A stretch of 64,000 nucleotides of DNA. Source: Phialophora verrucosa (taxonomy: Eukaryota > Ascomycota > Eurotiomycetes > Chaetothyriales > Herpotrichiellaceae). The notes under the pieces are model-generated. The model ran no database searches. It saw only the letters and a program-made list of their open reading frames with translations, and was not told where the DNA came from. Of this stretch, positions 55,633 to 64,000 are shown in pieces. The position numbers were made by a program, and so were the translations under genes. The number at the start of each line of letters is the position of its first letter. The first letter of the stretch is position 1. The stretch covers positions 1,674,001 through 1,738,000 of the forward strand of contig MSED01000005.1 in NCBI GenBank assembly GCA_002099365.1, written 5' to 3'.

Positions 55633-56162
55633 GGATGATGAACGGCAACGAGACCGTCAGACATGACACGAAGACGATCGGCGTACGACCCAGCAGAGCA
55701 TGAACAGTGTATGAAAGCAACAGAGCATTCTGACGGACATGGAACTCGGCAGCAAAGACCAAAGCTGCCAGCAAAGCAGGCATGGCATGGCATAAAATAG
55801 GCTCGGCTAGAATCAGGCTGATACATAGAAAGACAATTCTCAGCCTCGTCGGAATTGAAATCCATCTCAACATGACGTCGCCGCCGGAGGTTTGGAGGCC
55901 AACAAGGCTGAGCCCCGCGCCCACCAAAAATTGCGTGGGGTTTTCAGCATCTCCAACTATGAACTGGCTCTCGAGAAATTCGTGCCCGGACCTTGTGACC
56001 ATTCTTTTCATATCACCCTCTCTACGCTTCTAGCTCGTTGCACGCATGTCGCCGGCCTCGAGCTCGTTTCTACTCAACTCATCTCATCTTTAGCAGCCCG
56101 AGCCAACTACCTTCGCTCTCTTCTACCTGTAATCCCCGAACAAACATAGCACTTTCACCGCC
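55633..56162. other. Intergenic region upstream of the acyltransferase gene
   Basis: 530 bp between two plus-strand genes; a CT-rich part near 56000-56160 likely forms the promoter or 5' leader. No other gene. Confidence 0.5.
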
Positions 56163-57109
56163 ATGTTCTTCCTCCTGCGCTGGACCCTCTACTTCCTCTC
56201 CTTCTATCTGTTCACCATGCTCTCCTTCTTCGCCCTGCACACCTACCTTCCGAACCCGCCTCAAATCCTTGGTTTCATAGCCCGCACCATGGCTGCCTAC
56301 CTGAGCCTCATCGCCTGCGCCGCCTACGGTACCATCGCATCCGCAATTCTAAGGCTCTTCGGGTTGCACTTCGCCTACGGACAGTGGACCACCGCCAAAG
56401 CCTTCAAGAACCTTTGCATTTACACCCTGGGCGTGAAATTCGAGATCCTGGACAACGGGGAACAGATATTGAATAGCACCCGCCCGGCGGTATTCATAGT
56501 GAACCACCAGACAGAACTCGACGTCCTCCTGCTGGGCTGGATATGGCCCAAGAACTGCTCCGTTACCGCCAAAAAGAGTTTGCGAAACATTCCTTTCTTG
56601 GGCTGGTTCATGACCCTCAGCGGCACCATCTTTATCGACCGTGTGGACAGATCAGCCGCCATGAAAGCATTTGAGGGCGCAGCAAAAGCCATGAAGGAGA
56701 AGAAACAGAGCGTGGTTATCTTCCCAGAGGGCACGAGGAGTTACTCCCTGGAGCCCATGTTGTTGCCTTTCAAGAAGGGCGCGTTCCATCTTGCGGTGCA
56801 GGGGGGCGTGGATATCGTGCCCGTTGTAGCGGAGAATTATAGTGCAGTGCTGAGTCCGAAGCTGAAGAGGTTCAATGCTGGCACCATACGAGTCAAAGGT
56901 AGGATGCGTCCTCGGAACCGTGCATGTCTCAACTGGGTGAGGAGCTGACTGTCGAGACAGTGCTTGATCCGATCCCAACAAAAGATCTCACGTCCGCCGA
57001 CGTCGATCAACTAACGCGGGACACCCGGGAGAAGATGCTCAACGTCATAAGTGCCATGGGTCGAGACCCCGAATCCCGATGTGTCCGCAATCAGAAGAAA
57101 GAGTCATGA
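56163..57109 (+). CDS. 1-acyl-sn-glycerol-3-phosphate acyltransferase (Slc1-like)
   Basis: Two exons, 56163-56898 and 56961-57109, give 294 residues. Two hydrophobic helices at the N-terminus (FLLRWTLYFLSFYLFTMLSF, LSLIACAAYGTIASAIL) precede the catalytic region. The HX4D motif is in VNHQTELDVLLL, a central block is SGTIFIDRVDR, and the lysophosphatidate-binding block is FPEGTRSY. AGPAT enzymes form phosphatidic acid from lysophosphatidate at the ER, a step for all glycerophospholipids and triacylglycerol. The size equals yeast Slc1 (303). The second exon adds the hydrophilic tail VLDPIPTKDLTSADVDQLT. Confidence 0.94.
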
Positions 57110-58442
57110 GTTCCTGCCCTGAAGAGAGCGCCGCGTACTCGTAGACTCGGCTTAACACCTTTCATTCCTTGTCCCGCGTTTCGGCCTGGTCAGCCAAAGC
57201 AAGGGCAAAGCGCATGCGAGCATGACTGCTCGAAGCATTTCATTCGTCTTGACGTGTGATGTCAAATACCTTTGCGTTGATCGCCTTGAGGGAAACCCAG
57301 CTAGGCACGATGATTTGAAGGCCCCTCTGTGTCCGGGGGATGTGAAGTGGCGCATCCGTCATCTGCAGGGGATCTTTGCCAGTCACGAATGGTTGCGAGG
57401 CCCCCTTTCATTGTTGTGAGAATGTCAACCACCAATTAAAGAGGGAGCCGAAAGGCTGGCGGTCTACTGCGGACGCGACTTCGCCACGAATGAGCGATAC
57501 ACGAGTAGGTATGGAAAGCCAACGAGATCCAAAAGCTGGTTTTACTACAGCTATTGCCTACCCGGTGGAATACCAGGCCAGAAGAGAGAAGCCGGGCATC
57601 ACTGAGGAGGCATGGTGGTGGTGGTGCTATTCTCTGGATATCACCATCTCCAGACCATCCTCGTACCGCACAGCGCTGAGGACACCGTGGAGCTGGAGCC
57701 TCGGAGCTCTAGAGATACGTACCGACACGGCCTTTACCACTTCGAACTGGAGTGTTGCAGGCAGGCAGGCATGCATGCATGGAAAACAGGTCAACCACTG
57801 TAGCATGAGCATAGAGAGATTCCCTTCCTTTGACACCGCTGTACGGGGTACAGTAAACCCTTCGTGTTCTCCCCTGTCCTCCTCTCTCCGACCCAACCTA
57901 GCCTGGCCTCATAGTAATTCCTTCTCACTCCAGCACGACGAGGAAAGGTATGCTACTCGTGCGGTACATCCCCTCGAAAAACTCGAGACGACACTGTCGA
58001 GCGATTGGTCCATTGACGGAATGAGGATGACCACGCACCCACGCACTGCTTCTCCAGGCATATGTATCCTGTCAGGCTAGATGTTCGACTTTGCACTTTG
58101 ATATTGTTCCTCGTCTACCGAGGTACAGTACAGCACTGTAGGGCAACAGTATATCTCAGGTCGAGAGCTATACATTCATAAATTGATACCAGTGACATCT
58201 GCAATACTCCATGGTACCACATCCATGGGGTCTATAAATGGTGCCATCCACCTCTACCACGCAGAGAAGTGTCGACTTGCTGCGGCAAAAGCAACCATGT
58301 CACTTTGGCTGGCGCTCGCCATGGCTTCTTGGTCACTAATCACGTCCCGTGTACCGATTACAGCGTGTGGTTTTGCTGGTCGTCCTCCTCTCCGCCATGC
58401 TAGAAATTTTCGCGGGCACACACTCACCCGCTTATCTATCCC
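57110..58442. other. Convergent intergenic region, nothing recognised
   Basis: About 1.3 kb between the acyltransferase and HIS7 stops. A 234-codon frame (57376-58080) has high Trp, Arg and Ser without pattern and is rejected. No repeat or RNA is clear. Confidence 0.5.
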
Positions 58443-60458
58443 TCAGCGCGCGACCGTTCCATCGTCGAATTCTTCAAATGGCCGGACCAGTAGCCCGGCT
58501 TGTCCGAGATGTTGCTTGACCTGCATGACGGTATATTCACCGCGGTGGAACTATGCGGAGGAAATATGTGTCAGTCAGGGCAGACTTACTTAATGCGAGC
58601 ACGCGAGCAGGCAGGCAGGAAATTCCAAAACATTGCATGAAAAATGAGGAGAGAAGAAGAGATTGAGATCGCAGTTCGGTGACTCACCATTCCGGCCCCT
58701 AAGGCTGCATCGACCTTCGTCTGCCTGAACACTTCTTCGAAATGCGCCGGGTTTCCTGCCCCGGAAGAGGCAATCACCGGGATCGTCACTGCGCTCTTGA
58801 CCATATCGATCAATTCGAGGTCATACCCGCGATTCGAGCCATCCCTGTCGATGGCGTTGAGCAATATTTCGCCCGCGCCCATTGCTTCGACGGCTTTGAC
58901 CAGCTGCACGACGTCGAGGTCTCGGGTCTCGCGACCGCCTCGAATCGTGCATGCGTACCAGACATGTTCCCTGCCCTGAGCGTCCGGTTCATTCGTCTTG
59001 ATGGTATGATGGGTTGTTTCGGACCGTGATGAGACGAAGATTCTCTTCGGATCGACGCTGACGACCACGGCCTGAGCACCGTATGCTGCTGAGATGGTCT
59101 CTATGCTCGTCTTGCCTGAGCGTTTCTCTCCCGAAGCGTAGTATTCTTCCGCCGCAAGCACGGCATCGCTTCCTATGCTGACTTTGTCGGCCCCGGAGGC
59201 GAAATATAACTTCGCCACGTCCAGTGCTGACACGGTCTTTCCCGTCGCTGGATCGACCATGTCCCGTATACCTCCCCCAATTGTAAGCGGCACGAAGACA
59301 GTCTCGGATGTTTGCCGAAGGATCTCGAGCATCGGTAGGTCGGTGATGGGGCAGTCTCGGAAGGATGTGATGTTGAGGAACGTGACCTCGTCAGCTCCCT
59401 GTGTATAGTAGCGCCGTGCCATCTCGACCGGTTTTCCGAGGTTCCGAACTTGGGCCCCTGCTGTCTTTTCGCGGACGTCGTACTGGTCTCCCTTTGTGAC
59501 GACGAGGTCGCCTTGGTCGTTGGTGCGGACGTCAAGGCAGGCGATAATACGGCGAGTGAGGCCGTTTGTACCGGCGTCTCTTGTTGGAGTCTCGGTTCTT
59601 GGTGTTGTCGGAGTGCCCGGTATTGAAGTACGAAGTGGATCCGACCACATCCGTCCCTCAAGGAATGCCTTGATGACTCTCAGTCCCGCGGCGCCCGACT
59701 TCTCGGGGTGGAACTGCGTGGCGAAAATATTGCCCTTGCCTATCGCCCCCACGTACGACTCGTCTCCATACGTCGCGGTGGCAATGGTCCAGCCTTGTTC
59801 CTCCAGCTCACCGGCCACGTAGGGAGCGAAGTAGCTATGTACGTAGTAGTACTTACTCCCGGGATTTAGACCGTAGAAACTTCTCCCTTCGCCTTGGTGA
59901 TCTTGATCACGGTCATGGTGGAGAGTAGATGCACCGTTCCACCCTATACAGGGAACGGATTTCTTCGAACCATCCTTATTGCTTCCAGAGAAGCGGTTCA
60001 GCGAGGCTGGGATAAGGTTGAGGCCGGGAACGGAAGGCGCTTCCACGGAGCCTGAGAACAGGGCTTGGAGCCCAACGCAGATGCCGAAGAAGGGTTTCCC
60101 GGCGGTGATGTGCTTTTGGATGGCGGGGAGGTAGCCGGCGGATGAAAGGGAGTTGAGACAATGCCCGAAGTGGCCGACGCCGGGGAGGATGATTTTCTGT
60201 AGACGAGGCACAATGGCTTAGACTTGGAGATATAGGTGGTTGAGGTTGGATGACACGGCAAAGCCCTCCCAGCCCTGACCCTTGCCCATCGCCGCTGCCT
60301 CTGAAACATCAAGACGAAGAACTAGGAAAACTTACATCCGCTTTCTCAACGTCCTCGGGGCTTCTAATCCACTCCACTTCCCACCCACACTTCTCTATCG
60401 CATTAACGAGAGAGCGGATATTTCCCGCGACGTAGTCGAGTAAGTACACAGTCGGCAT
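58443..60458 (-). CDS. his7: Imidazole glycerol phosphate synthase, HisH-HisF fusion
   Basis: Exons 60458-60336, 60196-58688 and 58550-58443 join to 579 residues. The first starts MPTVYLLDYVAGNIRSLVNA; the last restores the normal end of the cyclase. The N-terminal glutaminase domain has Cys81 (FFGICVGLQ) and His204/Glu206 (QFHPEKSG). The C-terminal TIM barrel has RIIACLDVR, PLTIGGGIRD, KVSIGSDAV and GEILLNAIDRDGS with catalytic Asp residues. The enzyme makes imidazole glycerol phosphate plus AICAR from PRFAR and glutamine, the fifth histidine step. The last intron (137 bp) is long for this region. A Gcn4-type site lies upstream. Confidence 0.97.
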
Positions 60459-61105
60459 CGTTCAGACAGGCGACGATGGACGGAGACGCCGCCTGGACAG
60501 ACGCAGGAGTGAAATTCAAAGGGAGACAGAGAGAGATATGACTCAGGGCCTCGCCATCTCCCGCGACTATGAGGGTTCAAAGACACAGGGCTTCGGATTT
60601 GCTCGACGAGAATAACCAGAAAGAATAGCTCTAGCTGGGTAGGACTCTGGAGGTAAGATGGCGCTACGGCAAGAGGAGGCAGCGGGAGTGAGTTGAGATG
60701 GTTGTCATGCTGGTACAATTTTATTTCTTACTTGCTTGCCGCCCGAATTCGGAAGGCAATCGAGATATGCGGGCGATGTGATTGGTAGAAAAAAACACCA
60801 ATCACATTCCCGCGATGACCGTCCCGCCCGCCGCAGTCACGTGGGAATTTTAGGTTGAGGGAGGCCTCCTTTGGTGAGCGAGGACAGACAACTTACAGTA
60901 CGCCTCTTGCGAACAGCCTTCGTTTCTCGAGAATTCTGCCCGGGCAATTGACTTGCTACGCGGGCACTACGCAATCATCTCCACAATAAATAAGGACCAG
61001 CACCGTGCTCTCGCAACGCCAGCCGCTGTCCCTATTGTACATTTGCTTCGTTGCCAATCATAATCAACACGTCGTTCCGGCCTAGACGGATACATATCAG
61101 CCGTC
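60459..61105. promoter_or_regulatory. HIS7 promoter region
   Basis: 647 bp, containing the HIS7 promoter and the 3' flank of the PXA-PX gene. The TGACTCA site is listed separately. Confidence 0.6.
60539..60545. promoter_or_regulatory. Gcn4/CpcA binding site (TGACTCA)
   Basis: A perfect palindromic TGACTCA lies 81 bp upstream of the HIS7 start. In yeasts and filamentous fungi, Gcn4/CpcA binds it to induce amino-acid genes on starvation. HIS7 is a known target in yeast. Site is seen; regulation is inferred. Confidence 0.7.
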
Positions 61106-64000
61106 CTATTGCGTCGTGGCCCTGATAGCCTGCAGCATAAGCGCGAATATCAACCCTCGGGCAACGCTTTCCACCTGCAAACAGTCAAATACCTTGCCGA
61201 GAGCTTCCCCACTGGCCGCGGCACCCATAACACTCGTCAGCGCCTGCGGCATGCCTCTTTCAACAAGCAGTCTTCTGGCCTTGATCCGCAGCTTTTCCTT
61301 CTCTTCGGCTGTCAGTTCTTTGGGCCAAGTCGCTTTCTCTTCCGCCGTTGGCAAGGTATTGAACCGGAGAGTGTTGATGTGAGTTGCTAGCCCCTTGTCC
61401 GAGAAGTTGGCGTCCACGACACTTTCTTGGATCAGCGTGCGGATAGATTCGAGCTGGGGGTTATTCGGGCGCAGAAGGAACGTCTTGGCTGCACCAAGAA
61501 GAGACAAGCGTATTGACCAGGCACCGCCCATCGAGTACAGCTCAGTCAGAATAGCGAAAATGAGTTCAATCAGGATCCGCGTTTCTTCTTCCGAGATGGG
61601 AATATCCTTCTTAGCTTTCCGGGATCGGGCCTTCGCTGCCGCATTGTCCGTGACGGGGGGTGACACTACGTCTTCCAGCTTGATGGAAGGTGCAGGCGTC
61701 GTTGGTGTAATCGTGTCCTGTCGAGGTCGCGGCGGCGTTGCGGGCTTTGATATAGACAGTGGCTGGTAATCGTCTGGAATCATACTCGGCAGCGGGGGCA
61801 TTGAAATGCTTTCTTCCGATTGCCTTGCTGAATCATGCTGGCTGATCGGCGACGGAGCCTGTTCTTGGTTTGGAGTTCCAACAGTTGGTCTTGCTGGTAA
61901 CGGTGGAGGTCGGGTTTCCATGCTATCGGTGCTGTGCCTGGGCAATTCCTGACTGAACCTCGGAGTAGAGACCGACGGTTGCCCGGAATGAGTTCTGGAC
62001 GGTGTAGGTCTAGCAGAGATCAGTCGCTTCGGCGCACCCTGCACGCCGGTAGCCACTGCACCGAAGACACCCTGTACACCACCAAGTACAGCCTTGCCGC
62101 CGCCGGCAATGTTCTTTCCACCTTGACCCAAAACGTTGATGAAGTTCTTACCCACGTTTTCCAGCGCGGCGCCCCCTTGCACGAGAACGTTCTTACTCTG
62201 CGCGGGCGCTTTCTGGAGACCTGTCTCCTTGTCCAAGAACTTCTTCATGGCCTCTGTCTCAGCAAGCGGCTCATACCTGACTATAAACTTCAAGTACGCC
62301 TCCAAACTTTGGGTGAGCGTCGAACTTGTCTGACCTCTCCAGGTCGGCATGTTTGGGTATTTCTGACCAAACTCAGGTACTCCTGAGATGCGAGCTATCG
62401 TCGTGAGGGTCTGATGAAGCGGTTCGAAATCGGCGTATCTACGTGATACCATCCAGCCAGGGTAGCGCTGCGAGGCTGGCTCAATCTGCAGCAAATATTC
62501 ATTATTGGGTCTCTGGCGGAATGTTGTCTTTTCGTTCAAGTCGCCAAGATCCAGGATGGTGATAGACGCGTTGTGGAGGGTCAATGGGACTGCCATCATG
62601 ACTTCGACAGGTGCGGGAGCCGTGGACACAGGCGAGGGCGGTACGACATTAGGCACTGTCTCGGCTAGTTGATCAAAGTTTGTAAAGGAAGCCTGCTCCT
62701 TGCTCGGACTTGGGGTTGTCGAAGAATAGGCATTGCCGTCATTGTCGAAAACCAAGGACGTGTCGAGTGACGACTCTGCTGGGCGATTTCGATCACTATC
62801 AGACGAGGTGGGTGTGGCCAGCCCAACATCGTTTGTCGCCACCGAACTCGTCTCTTCCGGTTCGCTAGCAGGCACGCCGCGTTTGCGCCGGGCTTCATCC
62901 TCGGCAATCATTTCATTGAGTCGCTGGGCTTCGCGCATAGCCTCTTCCATGGCTTCTTCCGCCCTGCTGACCCGTCTGGTGTGTGATTTTCCCGGACCTA
63001 GATTCTCCTTGGCGTGGGACATGGCCTCGCTCATATCTTCCACTCCGGCATCTATAGCGTTCATTATCTCTGGCTCCCCCTGTTCCAACAAGAATACAAT
63101 CCAGCCATTAATCCACTCTGGCTTCGAACACATTTCGACAGTGGTCTCGAGGACAAGGCCTGCCAACACCTCACGGAGGAACGCCTTTACCGGAGGACAG
63201 TTGTATGCTTTGGGGTCGAGGAAGTTTTGCAAGATGTCATCGGCCACAAGATTGAATTTTCGGTCCTGTTGATCCTTGCTCAGAACATTGGCTAGATTAC
63301 TTTCTGGTTGGAACTGGAGGTATGTCTTGATCGCGGTCTCCGCATCTTGGTTCGACGAGGCCTTGATGGCGGTAGATAGCTCGTTCAAGAATACGATGAT
63401 GATCGAGGTCGAGTTGGCAAAGAAGTCAAGGACAGGGTCGGCGGGTCGTTTGCGCGAGAGATGGTTGGAGAAGGAGAGGACGAAGCCGGTGAAGGTGTTT
63501 CTGGCTGCAGCCGGGAAGGACTGGTCTTTGGGAAGCAGAGGACTATACCACCACCCGACATAGTCTCGCATGACAGCATCGGTGAAGTTGTTGAGTGACG
63601 CTCTGGTCTCGGGCTCAAAGTCGGAATAGTCGAGTATCTTGGATTCGTTGCCATCGTTCTCGTCATCTCTCTCTTGCCTCCTCTCCCGCCAGTCGAGCAC
63701 TCTCCGTGCGACTTCCACACCCAGCTCTTTCCTGCGCCGTTCTAGCTCGGCTTTCTCTTCCTCCGACCGGCCCCCGTACTGGCTTTCCCAGGTGGCGTGA
63801 AGAACAACGCCTCCGACTGCGCCGATGACGACCAAGCCAACGCGGCCCAGCACGAGGTAAGTCGACGCGCATAGACCGACTGCGCAGGCTCCGAGAGTCT
63901 CATTGCTCGCGTTTGCCAGGAATTTGAGGGTAGCGTCAATAACAGCAGAAGTTGTCAGCGGCTGAGTAGATCGTGTAGGCGGAGTCGAGGGACGTTTGGG
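61106..64000 (-). CDS. PXA-PX domain sorting-nexin-like protein, N-terminus outside window
   Basis: The frame is open from base 64000, so the true start lies beyond the right edge; 964 residues are visible. It begins with hydrophobic segments (ACAVGLCASTYLVLGR, VGLVVIGAVGGVVLHA) and then the PXA domain (about residues 125-310: ASLNNFTDAVMRDYVGWWYS, NPLLPK-like LLPKDQSFP). A charged helical and disordered region follows. A PX domain lies at about 490-615 (LQIEPASQRYPGWMVSRRYA, FEPLHQTL), and a nexin-C domain ends the protein (IPISEEETRILIELIFAIL to VARGLIFALMLQAIR). Fungal relatives such as Mdm1 tether ER to endosome or vacuole. No RGS domain is seen between PXA and PX, unlike in Mdm1. Confidence 0.88.
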   Translation of the reverse strand, partial: PKRPSTPPTRSTQPLTTSAVIDATLKFLANASNETLGACAVGLCASTYLVLGRVGLVVIGAVGGVVLHATWESQYGGRSEEEKAELERRRKELGVEVARRVLDWRERRQERDDENDGNESKILDYSDFEPETRASLNNFTDAVMRDYVGWWYSPLLPKDQSFPAAARNTFTGFVLSFSNHLSRKRPADPVLDFFANSTSIIIVFLNELSTAIKASSNQDAETAIKTYLQFQPESNLANVLSKDQQDRKFNLVADDILQNFLDPKAYNCPPVKAFLREVLAGLVLETTVEMCSKPEWINGWIVFLLEQGEPEIMNAIDAGVEDMSEAMSHAKENLGPGKSHTRRVSRAEEAMEEAMREAQRLNEMIAEDEARRKRGVPASEPEETSSVATNDVGLATPTSSDSDRNRPAESSLDTSLVFDNDGNAYSSTTPSPSKEQASFTNFDQLAETVPNVVPPSPVSTAPAPVEVMMAVPLTLHNASITILDLGDLNEKTTFRQRPNNEYLLQIEPASQRYPGWMVSRRYADFEPLHQTLTTIARISGVPEFGQKYPNMPTWRGQTSSTLTQSLEAYLKFIVRYEPLAETEAMKKFLDKETGLQKAPAQSKNVLVQGGAALENVGKNFINVLGQGGKNIAGGGKAVLGGVQGVFGAVATGVQGAPKRLISARPTPSRTHSGQPSVSTPRFSQELPRHSTDSMETRPPPLPARPTVGTPNQEQAPSPISQHDSARQSEESISMPPLPSMIPDDYQPLSISKPATPPRPRQDTITPTTPAPSIKLEDVVSPPVTDNAAAKARSRKAKKDIPISEEETRILIELIFAILTELYSMGGAWSIRLSLLGAAKTFLLRPNNPQLESIRTLIQESVVDANFSDKGLATHINTLRFNTLPTAEEKATWPKELTAEEKEKLRIKARRLLVERGMPQALTSVMGAAASGEALGKVFDCLQVESVARGLIFALMLQAIRATTQ

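Noticed and set aside
57376..58080. 234-codon frame between the acyltransferase and HIS7
   Set aside because: No motif, Trp/Arg/Ser-rich irregular composition, no splice or start context that improves it.
1..64000. CRISPR array, rRNA operon, plasmid or phage features
   Set aside because: Nothing of the kind is visible, and the gene structures are fungal nuclear.

Overview
The window is nuclear DNA from a filamentous ascomycete (Pezizomycotina). The genes are densely packed on both strands. Most carry short introns of 44-61 bp with fungal GT donors, CTAAC/CTGAC branch sites and YAG acceptors. The gene set (fused HIS7, ISC1-type phospholipase, Zn2Cys6 regulator, L-type lectin, calmodulin whose first coding exon is only the ATG) is fungal. 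A Eurotiomycete of the Chaetothyriales (black-yeast) type is my guess, but nothing here proves the order. I rebuilt spliced models by hand, and lengths below refer to them.

Bases 1-8.1 kb look like a small catabolic cluster. An N,N-dimethylformamidase large-subunit-like gene runs off the left edge. It is divergent from an MFS transporter, which is followed by a convergent Zn2Cys6 transcription factor. From 8.7 to 28.3 kb lie mostly housekeeping genes: twinfilin, PHF5A/Rds3 and a pinin-like splicing factor sharing one promoter, an ISC1-type phospholipase C, a small basic protein, a one-pass membrane protein, a damaged SDR-like gene, a PIG3-type quinone oxidoreductase, RPA70, a dienelactone hydrolase, calmodulin and the t-SNARE Tlg2.

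From 28.3 to 43.5 kb is an accessory island. It holds a decayed STAND/NLR-type gene (NACHT plus TPR) whose first intron carries a complete 1,859-bp Fot1/pogo-type DNA transposon with 51-bp perfect inverted repeats and strong RIP-like decay. It also holds a Cys-rich plus disordered protein of unknown role. Most interesting is a 1,222-residue protein joining a HeLo-like N-terminus, a pseudokinase and a trypsin-like protease with a visible His/Asp/Ser triad. This resembles the modular logic of fungal programmed-cell-death and allorecognition proteins and is my main candidate for an under-described system.

From 43.5 kb to the right edge the content is core again: histone H4, a VIP36/Emp47-like lectin, Tim13, the PKA catalytic subunit, the TORC2 subunit Avo1/Sin1, Ubp14, a lysophosphatidate acyltransferase, HIS7, and a PXA-PX sorting-nexin-like protein that runs off the edge. 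Promoters of RPA70 (MluI cell-cycle box) and HIS7 (Gcn4/CpcA site) carry recognisable control elements. I found no rRNA, confident tRNA or CRISPR.
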